This document shows, piece after piece, positions 42,816 through 50,660 of a stretch of DNA of 50,660 nucleotides (position 1 is the stretch's first letter; every line of letters begins with the position of its first letter). Source of the DNA: a virus; IMG/VR virus record IMGVR_UViG_3300032304_000549, positions 1-50,660 of that record. The stretch is one strand, 5' to 3'. The position numbers and the translations under genes are program-made. Under the pieces are notes generated by a model. It did not search any database. It was not told the DNA's origin and was given only the letters and a program-made list of their open reading frames with translations.

Positions 42816-45010
42816 TGGCATATAACGTAAATTTTACCGATAGTACATTACATCCAGAACCGTTGACGGTTCCTGATAATTTTCCTAATACATCAACCAG
42901 TCTTTCTTTACCTGGTAGAAATCAAACCGGATATGGTAAATCGATTGCTGAAAACTTCATTCATCTTTTAGAAAATTTTGCCAGCGGAACCCCCCCATCG
43001 TCGGCAGAGTCAATAGTTGGGCAACTTTGGTTTAATTCTGATGAAAATAAACTTTATGTATTTGACGGAATTGATTATAAAACAACCAGTAACATCAGTA
43101 CAGGAGTTAACGAACCGGACGGTGTTAGCCTTGGAGATCTGTGGGTCAACTCAAGTACTCAACAGTTATATCTGTGGTCTGGCACTAACTGGGTTTTAAT
43201 TGGACCACAATTTAGCGAAGGTACAAAATCGGGCCCGTTAGTTGAAACAATTTTAGATATTGATAACGTTGAGCGTACTGTAATTATATTATATACGAGA
43301 GATGTACCAGTTTCAATTGTTAGTAAAGATAATTTTATTCCTAAAGTAGTAATACAAGGATTCCCTTCAATTGGCGCTGGTATCAACATAACAGCCAGAA
43401 CTGATATTTCTGAGGCAGTTGTATCTCCACGATTAGTGGGAGTAGCAAGGGCAGCAGATAATCTGGTTGTAGGCACAGATGAAATACCGTCGTCTAGTTT
43501 TATCAGAACAGACACGATCGGTACTATTCAGGCACAGCTTAACGTTCGAGACGATGCTGGTCTGTTTGTAGGAACCAACGGAAATATTAATTTAGGTGTT
43601 AGATCATCTAGCGGAATTCTTTATAATTCTACTCCGGGTGCTGCTATTGACTTACAGACAACACGAACAGGCGCTGCTGGATTGCCAACAACTGTTGTTA
43701 GAATTGTTGAAGAGCGTGTTGGCATTAACAACACCAATCCCCAACAACCTTTAGACGTAGGCGGAAATGTCAAAGTAGCCGGTGAGTTCATTAATACTTC
43801 TGAACAACAGTCTTCAAATCTAAGTAACGGTGCTATACAAACTGCCGGCGGACTAGCTGTTGCTAAAAATATAAACGTTGGCGGTGACTTATCTGTACTA
43901 AATGGTAATATTTTTTCTAAGTCAATTAAACCATTAACAGCATCAGAAACTATTGGTGATGCTGCTAATAGATACAGCACCATTTATGCTAATACTATTG
44001 ATGCTTCAACAATCAAAGGCAATTTGAGCGGAAACATTGCTGGTAACGCACAAACAGCCACTTCATTACAATCTGCTACTAATTTTAAGTTAGAAGGCGA
44101 CGTATCAAGTAACGTTGTTGTTTTCAACGGTACAGGCAACTTAACAAAAACGTTTGTAACAACCTTAACTTCGGATATTATTTCAACTAAAACAGCATTA
44201 GGTAATGTTAGAGATACTGACGAAGTGCTAGTTTATCGAAGCACACTAGGTCTAAGAAAAATGACCCGAGAAACATTTATCGACGATGCCGGAGTACCGA
44301 TTGGAGCAGTGTTGCCGTATGCTGGATCTATTGCTCCAGTAGGATACGTACTATGCGATGGGTCCGAATACGAAGCTTATCGATTTAGAGATCTGTATGA
44401 CGTGATCGGTTCTAATGTCAATTACAAAAACTTAGGAAGAACAGCAAACCTTGATCTTAAAGGATCAGACAAAGGAGCAACCTTCCGTGTGCCGGATCTA
44501 AGAGGAAGGTTTGTCTTAGGCAAGCAAGACATGGATGCAGATACCACTATTCCATTTCCGGGCGGCAATAGCAGTCCTGCTGCAGGAATCCCATTATCTG
44601 AAATTGGTGGAAATAGGGTGTCAGATACATCATCAGCAAATAATTTAGGACGTGCTGGAGGTGCTGATCAATATACGCTACAAACAGCTAACGTTCCTGA
44701 TCACGAACATGATATGTATGGCAGAAGTTCTGCTAATTCACGAGCAACACAATATTATGCTATTACAGAATCCCCAACATCTAATTTAGACTATCAACCA
44801 GGTGGTGCTGTATCAAATATAAGAATAGAAGGTGGCACCGTAGCAAACGGTGCTCAAGCAATGGCATCATCTGGATTAGTTAAAGTTTCAGATGAAAATA
44901 AAAGAAGACCAGGATTTGCTGATTCGCAAACCGGTAAGCCTTTCACAGTAATGAATCCGTTTATCACGTTGAACTACATTATTAGAAGTGGAAGACCAAA
45001 CAATGACTAA
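42815..45010 (+). CDS. Tail fibre protein with C-terminal tail-collar domain
   Basis: The 731-residue protein starts with a roughly 130-residue module shared with the next fibre proteins (GRNQTGYGKSIAENFIHLLE, NFASG, VGQLWFNSDENKLYVFDG, GDLWVNSSTQQLYLWSGTNW). The middle has LxxxGN-type fibre repeats (TIKGNLSGNIAGNAQTATSL). The C-terminus has a phage tail collar domain: GAVLPYAGSIAPVGYVLCDG near residue 497, then FRVPDLRGRFVLGKQ, and a His-rich VPDHEHDMYG. T4 gp12 and related short fibres use this collar fold for trimeric receptor contact. It is the only one of the four fibre paralogues with a visible collar domain. GAGGT precedes the ATG. Confidence 0.85.
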   Translation: MAYNVNFTDSTLHPEPLTVPDNFPNTSTSLSLPGRNQTGYGKSIAENFIHLLENFASGTPPSSAESIVGQLWFNSDENKLYVFDGIDYKTTSNISTGVNEPDGVSLGDLWVNSSTQQLYLWSGTNWVLIGPQFSEGTKSGPLVETILDIDNVERTVIILYTRDVPVSIVSKDNFIPKVVIQGFPSIGAGINITARTDISEAVVSPRLVGVARAADNLVVGTDEIPSSSFIRTDTIGTIQAQLNVRDDAGLFVGTNGNINLGVRSSSGILYNSTPGAAIDLQTTRTGAAGLPTTVVRIVEERVGINNTNPQQPLDVGGNVKVAGEFINTSEQQSSNLSNGAIQTAGGLAVAKNINVGGDLSVLNGNIFSKSIKPLTASETIGDAANRYSTIYANTIDASTIKGNLSGNIAGNAQTATSLQSATNFKLEGDVSSNVVVFNGTGNLTKTFVTTLTSDIISTKTALGNVRDTDEVLVYRSTLGLRKMTRETFIDDAGVPIGAVLPYAGSIAPVGYVLCDGSEYEAYRFRDLYDVIGSNVNYKNLGRTANLDLKGSDKGATFRVPDLRGRFVLGKQDMDADTTIPFPGGNSSPAAGIPLSEIGGNRVSDTSSANNLGRAGGADQYTLQTANVPDHEHDMYGRSSANSRATQYYAITESPTSNLDYQPGGAVSNIRIEGGTVANGAQAMASSGLVKVSDENKRRPGFADSQTGKPFTVMNPFITLNYIIRSGRPNND

Positions 45011-45022
45011 TGGAGCGAGTTA

Positions 45023-47086
45023 ATGGCGTATACCGTAAATAAAACAGATGGGTCGATAGTAGCCACTGTATCCGATGGACAAATTGATCAAGGTTCAACT
45101 GACTTAACATTAATTGGTAAAAATTTTAGTGGATTCGGTGATTACCTTAATGAAAATTTTGTTCACCTGCTAGAAAACTTTGCCGGTCAATCACAACCTG
45201 GTCAACCTATTGTTGGACAATTATGGTTTGACACTTCAGAAAATAGAATTAAAGTATATTCTGGCAGCGAATGGAAATCAGTAGGAACATCATCACTATC
45301 GGTATCTAGGCCATTAGACATTAGTACTGGTGACTTTTGGTACAATACTTCAACTGCTCAATTATTTTTCTTTGATGGGACTAGAGATGTACTAGTAGCA
45401 CCTCTGTATAGTTCGGCACAGGGATTCAGCGGGGTTAAAGTTGAATCTGTTGAAGACTCGGATAGACGAAATAAAGTTATTACAGGGGTTTATTCCGGTG
45501 GAATTTTAATGGGCTACTATAGTGCTCAAGAATTCCAATTAAGAAATCCAATTACTGACTATAATACAGTCAATCAAAATTTAGAAGTTATTCCTAACAC
45601 TTTAATAAAAATAGGTTTTAACACAGCAGACCCGACATTTAAATGGCAGGGCACAACAGTTAATTCAGACAGATTGGGTGATGTCGATGCCATTTCTTAT
45701 GTCCGAAAAGATCTGCCTACTGTACTAACTGAATCGTTGACTATTCAACGAAATGACGGTTTATTCTTCGGTACTGGTCCACAAGGTCAGTTAGGTGTTG
45801 AAAATTCAAGAGATGTTACTTTACGAAACACTACAGAAGACGGAAAGATAACGTTAAGAGCAACTCGAGCAGGTAGTTTATTAAATTATTTTGTTATAAC
45901 TCCAAATTCGTCTGGCACAGATCTAATACAAATTGCTCCAACAAATCCTTTAAGTACAACAACTATCGGTGGCAGTTTAGAAATTACCGGTGATCTAAAA
46001 GTACTAGGCAACACAGTAAGTGTTGATGTTTCGACACTACGAGTTGAAGATAAAAACATTGAGTTAGGAAGAAAATCCGACGGATCGAATATTACTGATG
46101 CTCAGGCATATAATGGTGGTGTTGTTTTAAAAGGAACAACAGATCATTACATGATATGGAATGAAGCAGAGTCAACAGTGGCCGATGAACAAGATTGGGA
46201 CTTTAGTGAGAACATTGATATTCCTGCTACTAGATCGTATAAGATTGGCGGAGTTGAGGTTCTTAGAAGCAACGGAGTGACCATTGAGTTAACCTCGGCG
46301 GTTACAACAGCCCCAGGGCTTATCAGCTTTGGATCTCAAACTAGTCTTACCGCTGACAACATTATTATTGATGATAACAGAATTTCTAATAATGCTAGAA
46401 ATACTGCCTATGTAAACGGTGATCCTCCTAACCCAACAAACATAGTAATTGAACCATTAGGTGACGTGGTGTTTTTAGGTTTACCAAGACTATTGGGAAT
46501 AACAACCACAGGCGAGGGTGCTCCTGATCAAACACAAGAAGGGTATACATATCTTTCAGCTAATGATCCTGATCAGTTAGAGCAAGCAACTTCAAAAAAA
46601 TATGTTACTAATTTAGTTAGAACACGTAGTATTCCTTTATCTTTAGATATTACAAAAAACACCAACAGCGGCCAGGGCACACAAGCAGAACAGCCGTTAA
46701 CTAACGCTGAAATTATTGCGATAGTTACAGAAATATGTCCACCGAATGAATACGAAGAAAATACACTCTGCCGTATAGCAACAACACGATACTATCAAGA
46801 AGATATTCAGCAACAAACATTCACCGTCAATTATTCTACATTGTATGAAGTAGATGGATCAGAAACACCTGGCGGAGTTGAAACACCACATGGTGTTGTA
46901 TTAGACATAGAAAATCCAGTAGTTATTCCACAAAAAGCACCACCGTTGCTGTTTGTAAGACGAGGATTAATTGTCTTAAGATTAGAAAATGTTTCTTCAA
47001 TATTAACATGGGTAGTGTTCACTGCGTTGTCTGAAGATCCGTCACCATATCAAATTCCGTATAGTTCATACGGCACACGATTATAA
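45023..47086 (+). CDS. Tail fibre protein, second member of the fibre family
   Basis: The 687-residue protein shares the N-terminal module of its neighbours: STDLTLIGKNFSGFGDYLNE, NFVHLLENFAG, IVGQLWFDTSENRIKVYSGS and GDFWYNTSTAQLFFFDGT. The centre is beta-rich with a GGSLEITGDLKVLGNTVSVD segment typical of chaperoned fibre shafts, and ATSKKYVTNLVRT near residue 525. The C-terminal 150 residues (PPNEYEENTLCRIATTRYYQ onward) are unlike the other three. It has GGAGCGAG upstream and lies 12 bases after the previous stop. Likely part of the distal fibre or an adhesin with its own tip. Confidence 0.78.
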   Translation: MAYTVNKTDGSIVATVSDGQIDQGSTDLTLIGKNFSGFGDYLNENFVHLLENFAGQSQPGQPIVGQLWFDTSENRIKVYSGSEWKSVGTSSLSVSRPLDISTGDFWYNTSTAQLFFFDGTRDVLVAPLYSSAQGFSGVKVESVEDSDRRNKVITGVYSGGILMGYYSAQEFQLRNPITDYNTVNQNLEVIPNTLIKIGFNTADPTFKWQGTTVNSDRLGDVDAISYVRKDLPTVLTESLTIQRNDGLFFGTGPQGQLGVENSRDVTLRNTTEDGKITLRATRAGSLLNYFVITPNSSGTDLIQIAPTNPLSTTTIGGSLEITGDLKVLGNTVSVDVSTLRVEDKNIELGRKSDGSNITDAQAYNGGVVLKGTTDHYMIWNEAESTVADEQDWDFSENIDIPATRSYKIGGVEVLRSNGVTIELTSAVTTAPGLISFGSQTSLTADNIIIDDNRISNNARNTAYVNGDPPNPTNIVIEPLGDVVFLGLPRLLGITTTGEGAPDQTQEGYTYLSANDPDQLEQATSKKYVTNLVRTRSIPLSLDITKNTNSGQGTQAEQPLTNAEIIAIVTEICPPNEYEENTLCRIATTRYYQEDIQQQTFTVNYSTLYEVDGSETPGGVETPHGVVLDIENPVVIPQKAPPLLFVRRGLIVLRLENVSSILTWVVFTALSEDPSPYQIPYSSYGTRL

Positions 47087-47101
47087 TAATGGAAGAGCGA
47101 A

Positions 47102-48724
47102 ATGCCATATCAAATTAACAAATTTAGCGGAGACCGACTAGTAATACTAGAAGATGGTACACTAGACTCTACTACAAATATCAATCTAGTAGGCAAGAAT
47201 TTTGCTGGCTACGGCGAAACACAAAACGAAAACTTTGTGTGGATGTTAGAAAATTTTGCTGGCGGAATTGCTCCTGGAAAACCCTTATCGGGCCAACTGT
47301 GGTACGATTCTACTACAAAAAGAATCAACGTTTACACAGGTTCTTCGTGGAATGTAGTAGGCGGAACAAAAATTTCTAGTACAGAACCTCTTGATCCGGC
47401 TCCGGGCGACGGGTGGTACGAGTCTGATAGCGGGAAATTTTATGTCTATGACGGCACTGATTTTCAGTTTGTTGGCCCAGAAACTGTACTAGGTTTCGGC
47501 GATACAAGACATATCTCGACAACTATTACCGATTCAACAGGTAACAACATTCCGGTCATTAAGACTACTATTAATGATACAATTATTTCAATTACTGCTG
47601 ACAGAGCATTTACGCCGTTAACAGCAATTACTGGATTTACAACATTTGTCAAAGGTGTTAATCTTTCAACATCGTCAACAATTAATGGTAACATTACGGG
47701 CGGTGCTAATACAGCAAATCAATTAGCCACGGCAAGAAATATCAACGGTGTTGGATTTAATGGTACCTCAAATATTACAATTACAGCAGCAACCCCGGAA
47801 GATTTGATAGCTGGCAATTATATAACAGGTGCTGCGTTTGATGGTTCAACCCCAGTTACATGGAGTGTTAATGCGTCATCAAATAATATTCAAAACACTG
47901 TAGTTGCTCGAGACGGTTCTGGAAATTTTGCTGCTAATACTGTAGTAGCTAATCTCACAGGCAATACTATTGGAACACACACTGGTCCAGTTGTTGGCGG
48001 AGTAACTGGTAATGTGCTCGGTAATGTTACTGGTAATGTGCTTGGTAATCTCACAGGAGATGTTGTTGGTAATCTTACAGGCTCAGTAGTAGGTAATGTC
48101 CAGGGCAATATTAAAGGTAGTTTAGTTGCCGGTGATAACTCTGTTGCCTATGACGGCACAACAAAAATATTTACAGGAACATTTACTGGTAATGCTACCT
48201 CAGCTACTAGACTTCAAAATGAAATATTAATTAATAATGTTCCGTTTACTGGCCAGTCTAGCTTAACTATATTTGACAATACAAAATTTCCTACAACTGG
48301 CGGAGCACTAACTGGTCCGTTAATACTAAACAACGATCCTACTACAGGATTTGGCGCTGCTACAAAACAATATGTTGACTCTCGTGATCAGATAATTAAA
48401 TCTGAAGTTATCGCATTGTTCCCTACAAATTATGTAGTAACTTATGGTAATACTCAATATAGTCAAGCAGGATTTACTAATCAAGTAGGTTCGTTTAATT
48501 TTGGTGCGAACTTTTTTGACGTTTTTCCTCCTATGGGAAAAACAATAGGAGATCTCGAAGCATTTATTCCTAGTATTGCTGTTATTCACTACGCAGGTCG
48601 AGTTGACGGAAACGATTCATTAGTTTGTACTTGGAGTAATTTAGGCGATAGGATTAGAGTTTATGTACAGAATACAGAACAACGATCAACCCCAGCTGCC
48701 AACTGGTTAGCTATTTGGAGATAA
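47102..48724 (+). CDS. Tail fibre protein with eight-residue beta-helix repeats
   Basis: The 540-residue protein opens with the family module (STTNINLVGKNFAGYGETQN, ENFVWMLENFAGG, LSGQLWYDSTTKRINVYTGS). Around residues 287-342 it has seven tandem 8-residue units (GNVLGNVT, GNVLGNLT, GDVVGNLT, GSVVGNVQ and relatives) that should form a trimeric beta-helical shaft. GAATKQYVDSRDQI near residue 420 is followed by a globular tip ending RVYVQNTEQRSTPAANWLAI, with aromatic and charged residues suited to receptor contact. AGAGCGA precedes the ATG. Confidence 0.8.
   Translation: MPYQINKFSGDRLVILEDGTLDSTTNINLVGKNFAGYGETQNENFVWMLENFAGGIAPGKPLSGQLWYDSTTKRINVYTGSSWNVVGGTKISSTEPLDPAPGDGWYESDSGKFYVYDGTDFQFVGPETVLGFGDTRHISTTITDSTGNNIPVIKTTINDTIISITADRAFTPLTAITGFTTFVKGVNLSTSSTINGNITGGANTANQLATARNINGVGFNGTSNITITAATPEDLIAGNYITGAAFDGSTPVTWSVNASSNNIQNTVVARDGSGNFAANTVVANLTGNTIGTHTGPVVGGVTGNVLGNVTGNVLGNLTGDVVGNLTGSVVGNVQGNIKGSLVAGDNSVAYDGTTKIFTGTFTGNATSATRLQNEILINNVPFTGQSSLTIFDNTKFPTTGGALTGPLILNNDPTTGFGAATKQYVDSRDQIIKSEVIALFPTNYVVTYGNTQYSQAGFTNQVGSFNFGANFFDVFPPMGKTIGDLEAFIPSIAVIHYAGRVDGNDSLVCTWSNLGDRIRVYVQNTEQRSTPAANWLAIWR
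47960..48127 (+). repeat. 24-bp tandem repeat encoding eight-residue fibre units
   Basis: Seven degenerate 24-base units run in frame. The best matched are GGTAATGTGCTCGGTAATGT and GGTAATGTGCTTGGTAATCT (each then three or four bases of Thr codon). Translation gives GNTIGTHT, GPVVGGVT, GNVLGNVT, GNVLGNLT, GDVVGNLT, GSVVGNVQ, GNIKGSLV. The two central units are nearly identical at DNA level, pointing to recent duplication or unequal crossing-over. Confidence 0.85.
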
Positions 48725-48725
48725 C

Positions 48726-49085
48726 ATGTACTACGTTTGTATAGAAAATAATCAAATCACAACAATATTAAATTATCAGCCTAATGTTCCTAGCACTGTG
48801 TTAGTGACTGCGATCACCAATGAACAATATGATCAGCTTGTTAACAACACACATTTTTTTAATGTGGTAACTAACGCAGTTGAGCCGCTGACTAATGAAC
48901 AAATACTTGCCAAGTCAACATTTAATGAAAATAGTGTACATAGAGAATTTTTAAACACCACTGATTGGAAAGTACTAAGACACATGAGACAAAAGGCATT
49001 GGCGGTGCCTACGACATTAACAGACGCTGAGTATTTAGAATTAGAACAGCAAAGACAAACTGCTGCTGACAGTATAACAGAATAA
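48726..49085 (+). CDS. Small tail-fibre-assembly-like protein
   Basis: The 119-residue protein starts one base after the preceding fibre stop. It has an N-terminal strand pattern MYYVCIENNQITTILNYQPN, a helical middle, and VHREFLNTTDWKVLRHMRQK followed by LTDAEYLELEQQRQTAADSI. The FLNxTDWKVxRHxxQ...LTxAEYxxLxxxRQxAxDS layout recurs in small proteins encoded beside phage tail fibres and annotated as fibre assembly chaperones. Placement between two fibre genes agrees. The function is inferred. Confidence 0.65.
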   Translation: MYYVCIENNQITTILNYQPNVPSTVLVTAITNEQYDQLVNNTHFFNVVTNAVEPLTNEQILAKSTFNENSVHREFLNTTDWKVLRHMRQKALAVPTTLTDAEYLELEQQRQTAADSITE

Positions 49086-49097
49086 TAGGAGCAAGTA

Positions 49098-50660
49098 ATG
49101 CCATACCAGATTGATAGATATAACGGGTCGTTCTTTATAGAAGTACCTGATCAAACGGTCGACAGTTCTAGTTGCGACTTGAAATTAATCGGCAAAAACT
49201 ATGCCGGGTATGGTGAAGTCACTAACGAAAATGTACTACATTTATTAGAAAACTTTAGAGGATTCAGTGCTCCGAGAAGACCGCTCACTGGTCAAATATG
49301 GTACGATGAGTTATCTAACAAAATTAAATTCTATGATGACACCCAACAATGGAAAACAGTCTCAGTAACAGACGTAGCATTGTTAGCACCTACTGGATTA
49401 TCTGTAAAAGACAAGGGTAATCTATGGTATAACGATACACTAAAACAATTGAATGTGTGGGACGGTGCTGACTATGTTATTATTGGGCCCGAGCTATCTG
49501 TAGGGTTCGGGGAAACTAAACTTAGTTCAACTACTATTCGTGATAATGGAAACGTCGAACATGCTCTTATAAAAGTTTTCAATAACGAAAAAGTTGTAGC
49601 AACAATTAGCTCAACCGAATTTGACATTGGTGTTATTGACACCATTGTCGGCTTTACAACAATTAAACAAGGCTTTACCTTAGTTGACACACCGTCTACT
49701 GGTGTTACAACTTCTAATTACAAATATTGGGGCACTGCAAGCAACACAGAAAAATTTAGTGGATTTACCACTGCTGATTTTGTAATGCGAGGGATGAACG
49801 GATCAACATTTGGCGATACTGGTGTAACACTAGGCGATGACAATGATTTAAAAATATTTGTTGAAGACTTTAATAAAGTAGTAATATCAAGTCAGTTAAA
49901 TGGCCCGTTAAAAATCCGTGTTAAGAATGGAAATATTAACAATGATGTTGCTATTTTTACAGAAGCTGGTATGGAGCCTAACACCACTGAAATATATAAT
50001 TTAGGCTCAAATAGTAAAAAGTGGAATGAGATACACTCTAAAGATTTATTTGGTAATGTACGAGGAACTCTACAAGGTGACTTGCTGGCAGAAGATGACC
50101 AAGTAATGTTTGACGCTAGCCTTAAAGAATTTTACGGAACACACGTAGGCACCCAACAAGGAGATATTAGAGCAGCAGATAATTCTCTTTGCTTTGACTC
50201 TTCCGCTAGAGCATTTATCGGTGCCCAGGGAACATTTACTAATGTTACTACAGATTTATTAACATTAATAGACAAAGTAATTGGCGACCTTAAAGGTGAT
50301 ATCTATGCCAGCGATGATACTATTGCTTACAACGCAGGTACAAAAACCTTTACCGGTACATTAACAGGCAATGCTGCTACTGCGTCTAAATTTCAGTCTC
50401 CAAAATTTATCAACGGTGTTGCGTTTGATGGGTCAGAGAATATCAATGTAGTTGACGAAACAAGAGTTGCCAAGACTGGTAGCGTTATGTCAGGTTATTT
50501 GACGTTAGTTGACGACCCAATTAATGAAAAACATGCTGCTACCAAAAAATACGTTGATGATCAAATTGCTAATAAAACTTTATATTTTAGTTTAGATACT
50601 AAGGGGTTATCAACGACAGGCGCCGGTGTTGGATCAGTTGCTGGATTATTAAATCAACTA
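49098..50660 (+). CDS. Tail fibre protein, fourth family member, cut by the right edge
   Basis: AGGAG (49087-49091) precedes the ATG at 49098-49100, and the frame is open for 521 codons to the window end. The family module is present: LKLIGKNYAGYGEVTNENVL, HLLENFRGFSAPRRPLTGQI, WYDELSNKIKFYDD, GNLWYNDTLKQLNVWDGADY. Shaft-type repeats follow (TLQGDLLAEDDQVMFDASLK, TQQGDIRAADNSLCFDSSAR, LKGDIYASDDTIAYNAGTKT), three copies of a GD-(I/L)-x-A-x-D unit about 30-45 residues apart, then HAATKKYVDDQI near residue 485, which in the neighbours comes shortly before the tip domain. The receptor-binding end is outside the window. Confidence 0.85.
   Translation, partial: MPYQIDRYNGSFFIEVPDQTVDSSSCDLKLIGKNYAGYGEVTNENVLHLLENFRGFSAPRRPLTGQIWYDELSNKIKFYDDTQQWKTVSVTDVALLAPTGLSVKDKGNLWYNDTLKQLNVWDGADYVIIGPELSVGFGETKLSSTTIRDNGNVEHALIKVFNNEKVVATISSTEFDIGVIDTIVGFTTIKQGFTLVDTPSTGVTTSNYKYWGTASNTEKFSGFTTADFVMRGMNGSTFGDTGVTLGDDNDLKIFVEDFNKVVISSQLNGPLKIRVKNGNINNDVAIFTEAGMEPNTTEIYNLGSNSKKWNEIHSKDLFGNVRGTLQGDLLAEDDQVMFDASLKEFYGTHVGTQQGDIRAADNSLCFDSSARAFIGAQGTFTNVTTDLLTLIDKVIGDLKGDIYASDDTIAYNAGTKTFTGTLTGNAATASKFQSPKFINGVAFDGSENINVVDETRVAKTGSVMSGYLTLVDDPINEKHAATKKYVDDQIANKTLYFSLDTKGLSTTGAGVGSVAGLLNQL

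Noticed and set aside
47960-48127. CRISPR array
   Set aside because: The 24-base units are contiguous, in frame and encode Gly-Asn repeats; there are no spacers.
1-50660. Reassignment of TAA to an amino acid throughout the genome
   Set aside because: Many genes here (for example gp22, gp21 and the gp26-like gene) end at TAA at sensible places; only gp23 has an internal TAA.

Overview
The window is a stretch of a T4-type tailed phage genome (myovirus), AT-rich and of the lineage seen in marine bacteria such as the cyanophage and pelagiphage relatives of T4. The evidence is the gene set and order: gp20, a prohead core protein, gp21, gp22 and gp23 for the head; gp46, gp47 and gp55 for recombination and late transcription; and gp48, gp53, a hub protein, gp5, gp25, gp6 and gp7 for the baseplate, followed by tail fibres. 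Several late-promoter octamers (TATAAATA or AATAAATA) sit in front of structural genes. No tRNA, CRISPR array, integrase, insertion sequence or host metabolic gene was recognised, and the host cannot be named from this window.

Layout. (1) 1-11075, minus strand, read right to left: two tandem tape-measure-like proteins (the first with an M23 peptidase domain), portal gp20, a small conserved protein, a Rossmann-like MptE/sialyltransferase-type protein, an acidic prohead core protein, protease gp21, scaffold gp22 and major capsid gp23, which runs off the left edge. (2) 11118-12267, plus strand: a gp26-like baseplate/tail chaperone whose 3' end carries a textbook -1 frameshift signal leading into a conserved overlapping frame. 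(3) 12264-18153, minus strand, read right to left: gp55, gp47, gp46, a 76-residue protein, a GIY-YIG protein, a gene-free 488-base stretch that looks like a large folded RNA, and a 356-residue late protein. (4) 18225-50660, plus strand: gp48, gp53, hub, gp5, gp25, gp6, a giant 4889-residue gp7, a 220-residue protein, four related tail-fibre proteins (the last cut by the right edge) and a small fibre-assembly-like protein.

How they work together. gp55 is the late sigma factor that should read the TATAAATA-type promoters, and gp46/gp47 supply the recombination that T4-type replication depends on. The head genes build a portal-initiated scaffolded prohead that gp21 matures. The gp26-like protein, its frameshifted form and the two tape-measure proteins would build the tail core; gp48, gp53, the hub, gp5, gp25, gp6 and gp7 form the baseplate that the fibres attach to.

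Most notable: (a) a slippery U UUU UUC with a 6-nt spacer and a perfect 10-bp stem in the gp26-like gene; (b) a roughly 420-nt candidate structured RNA on the minus strand at 13380-13802, with G-U pairs that fix its strand and a possible pseudoknot; (c) an in-frame TAA inside the gp23 reading frame exactly where T4 has Glu; (d) the giant gp7 with carbohydrate-binding-like and beta-propeller-like repeats.
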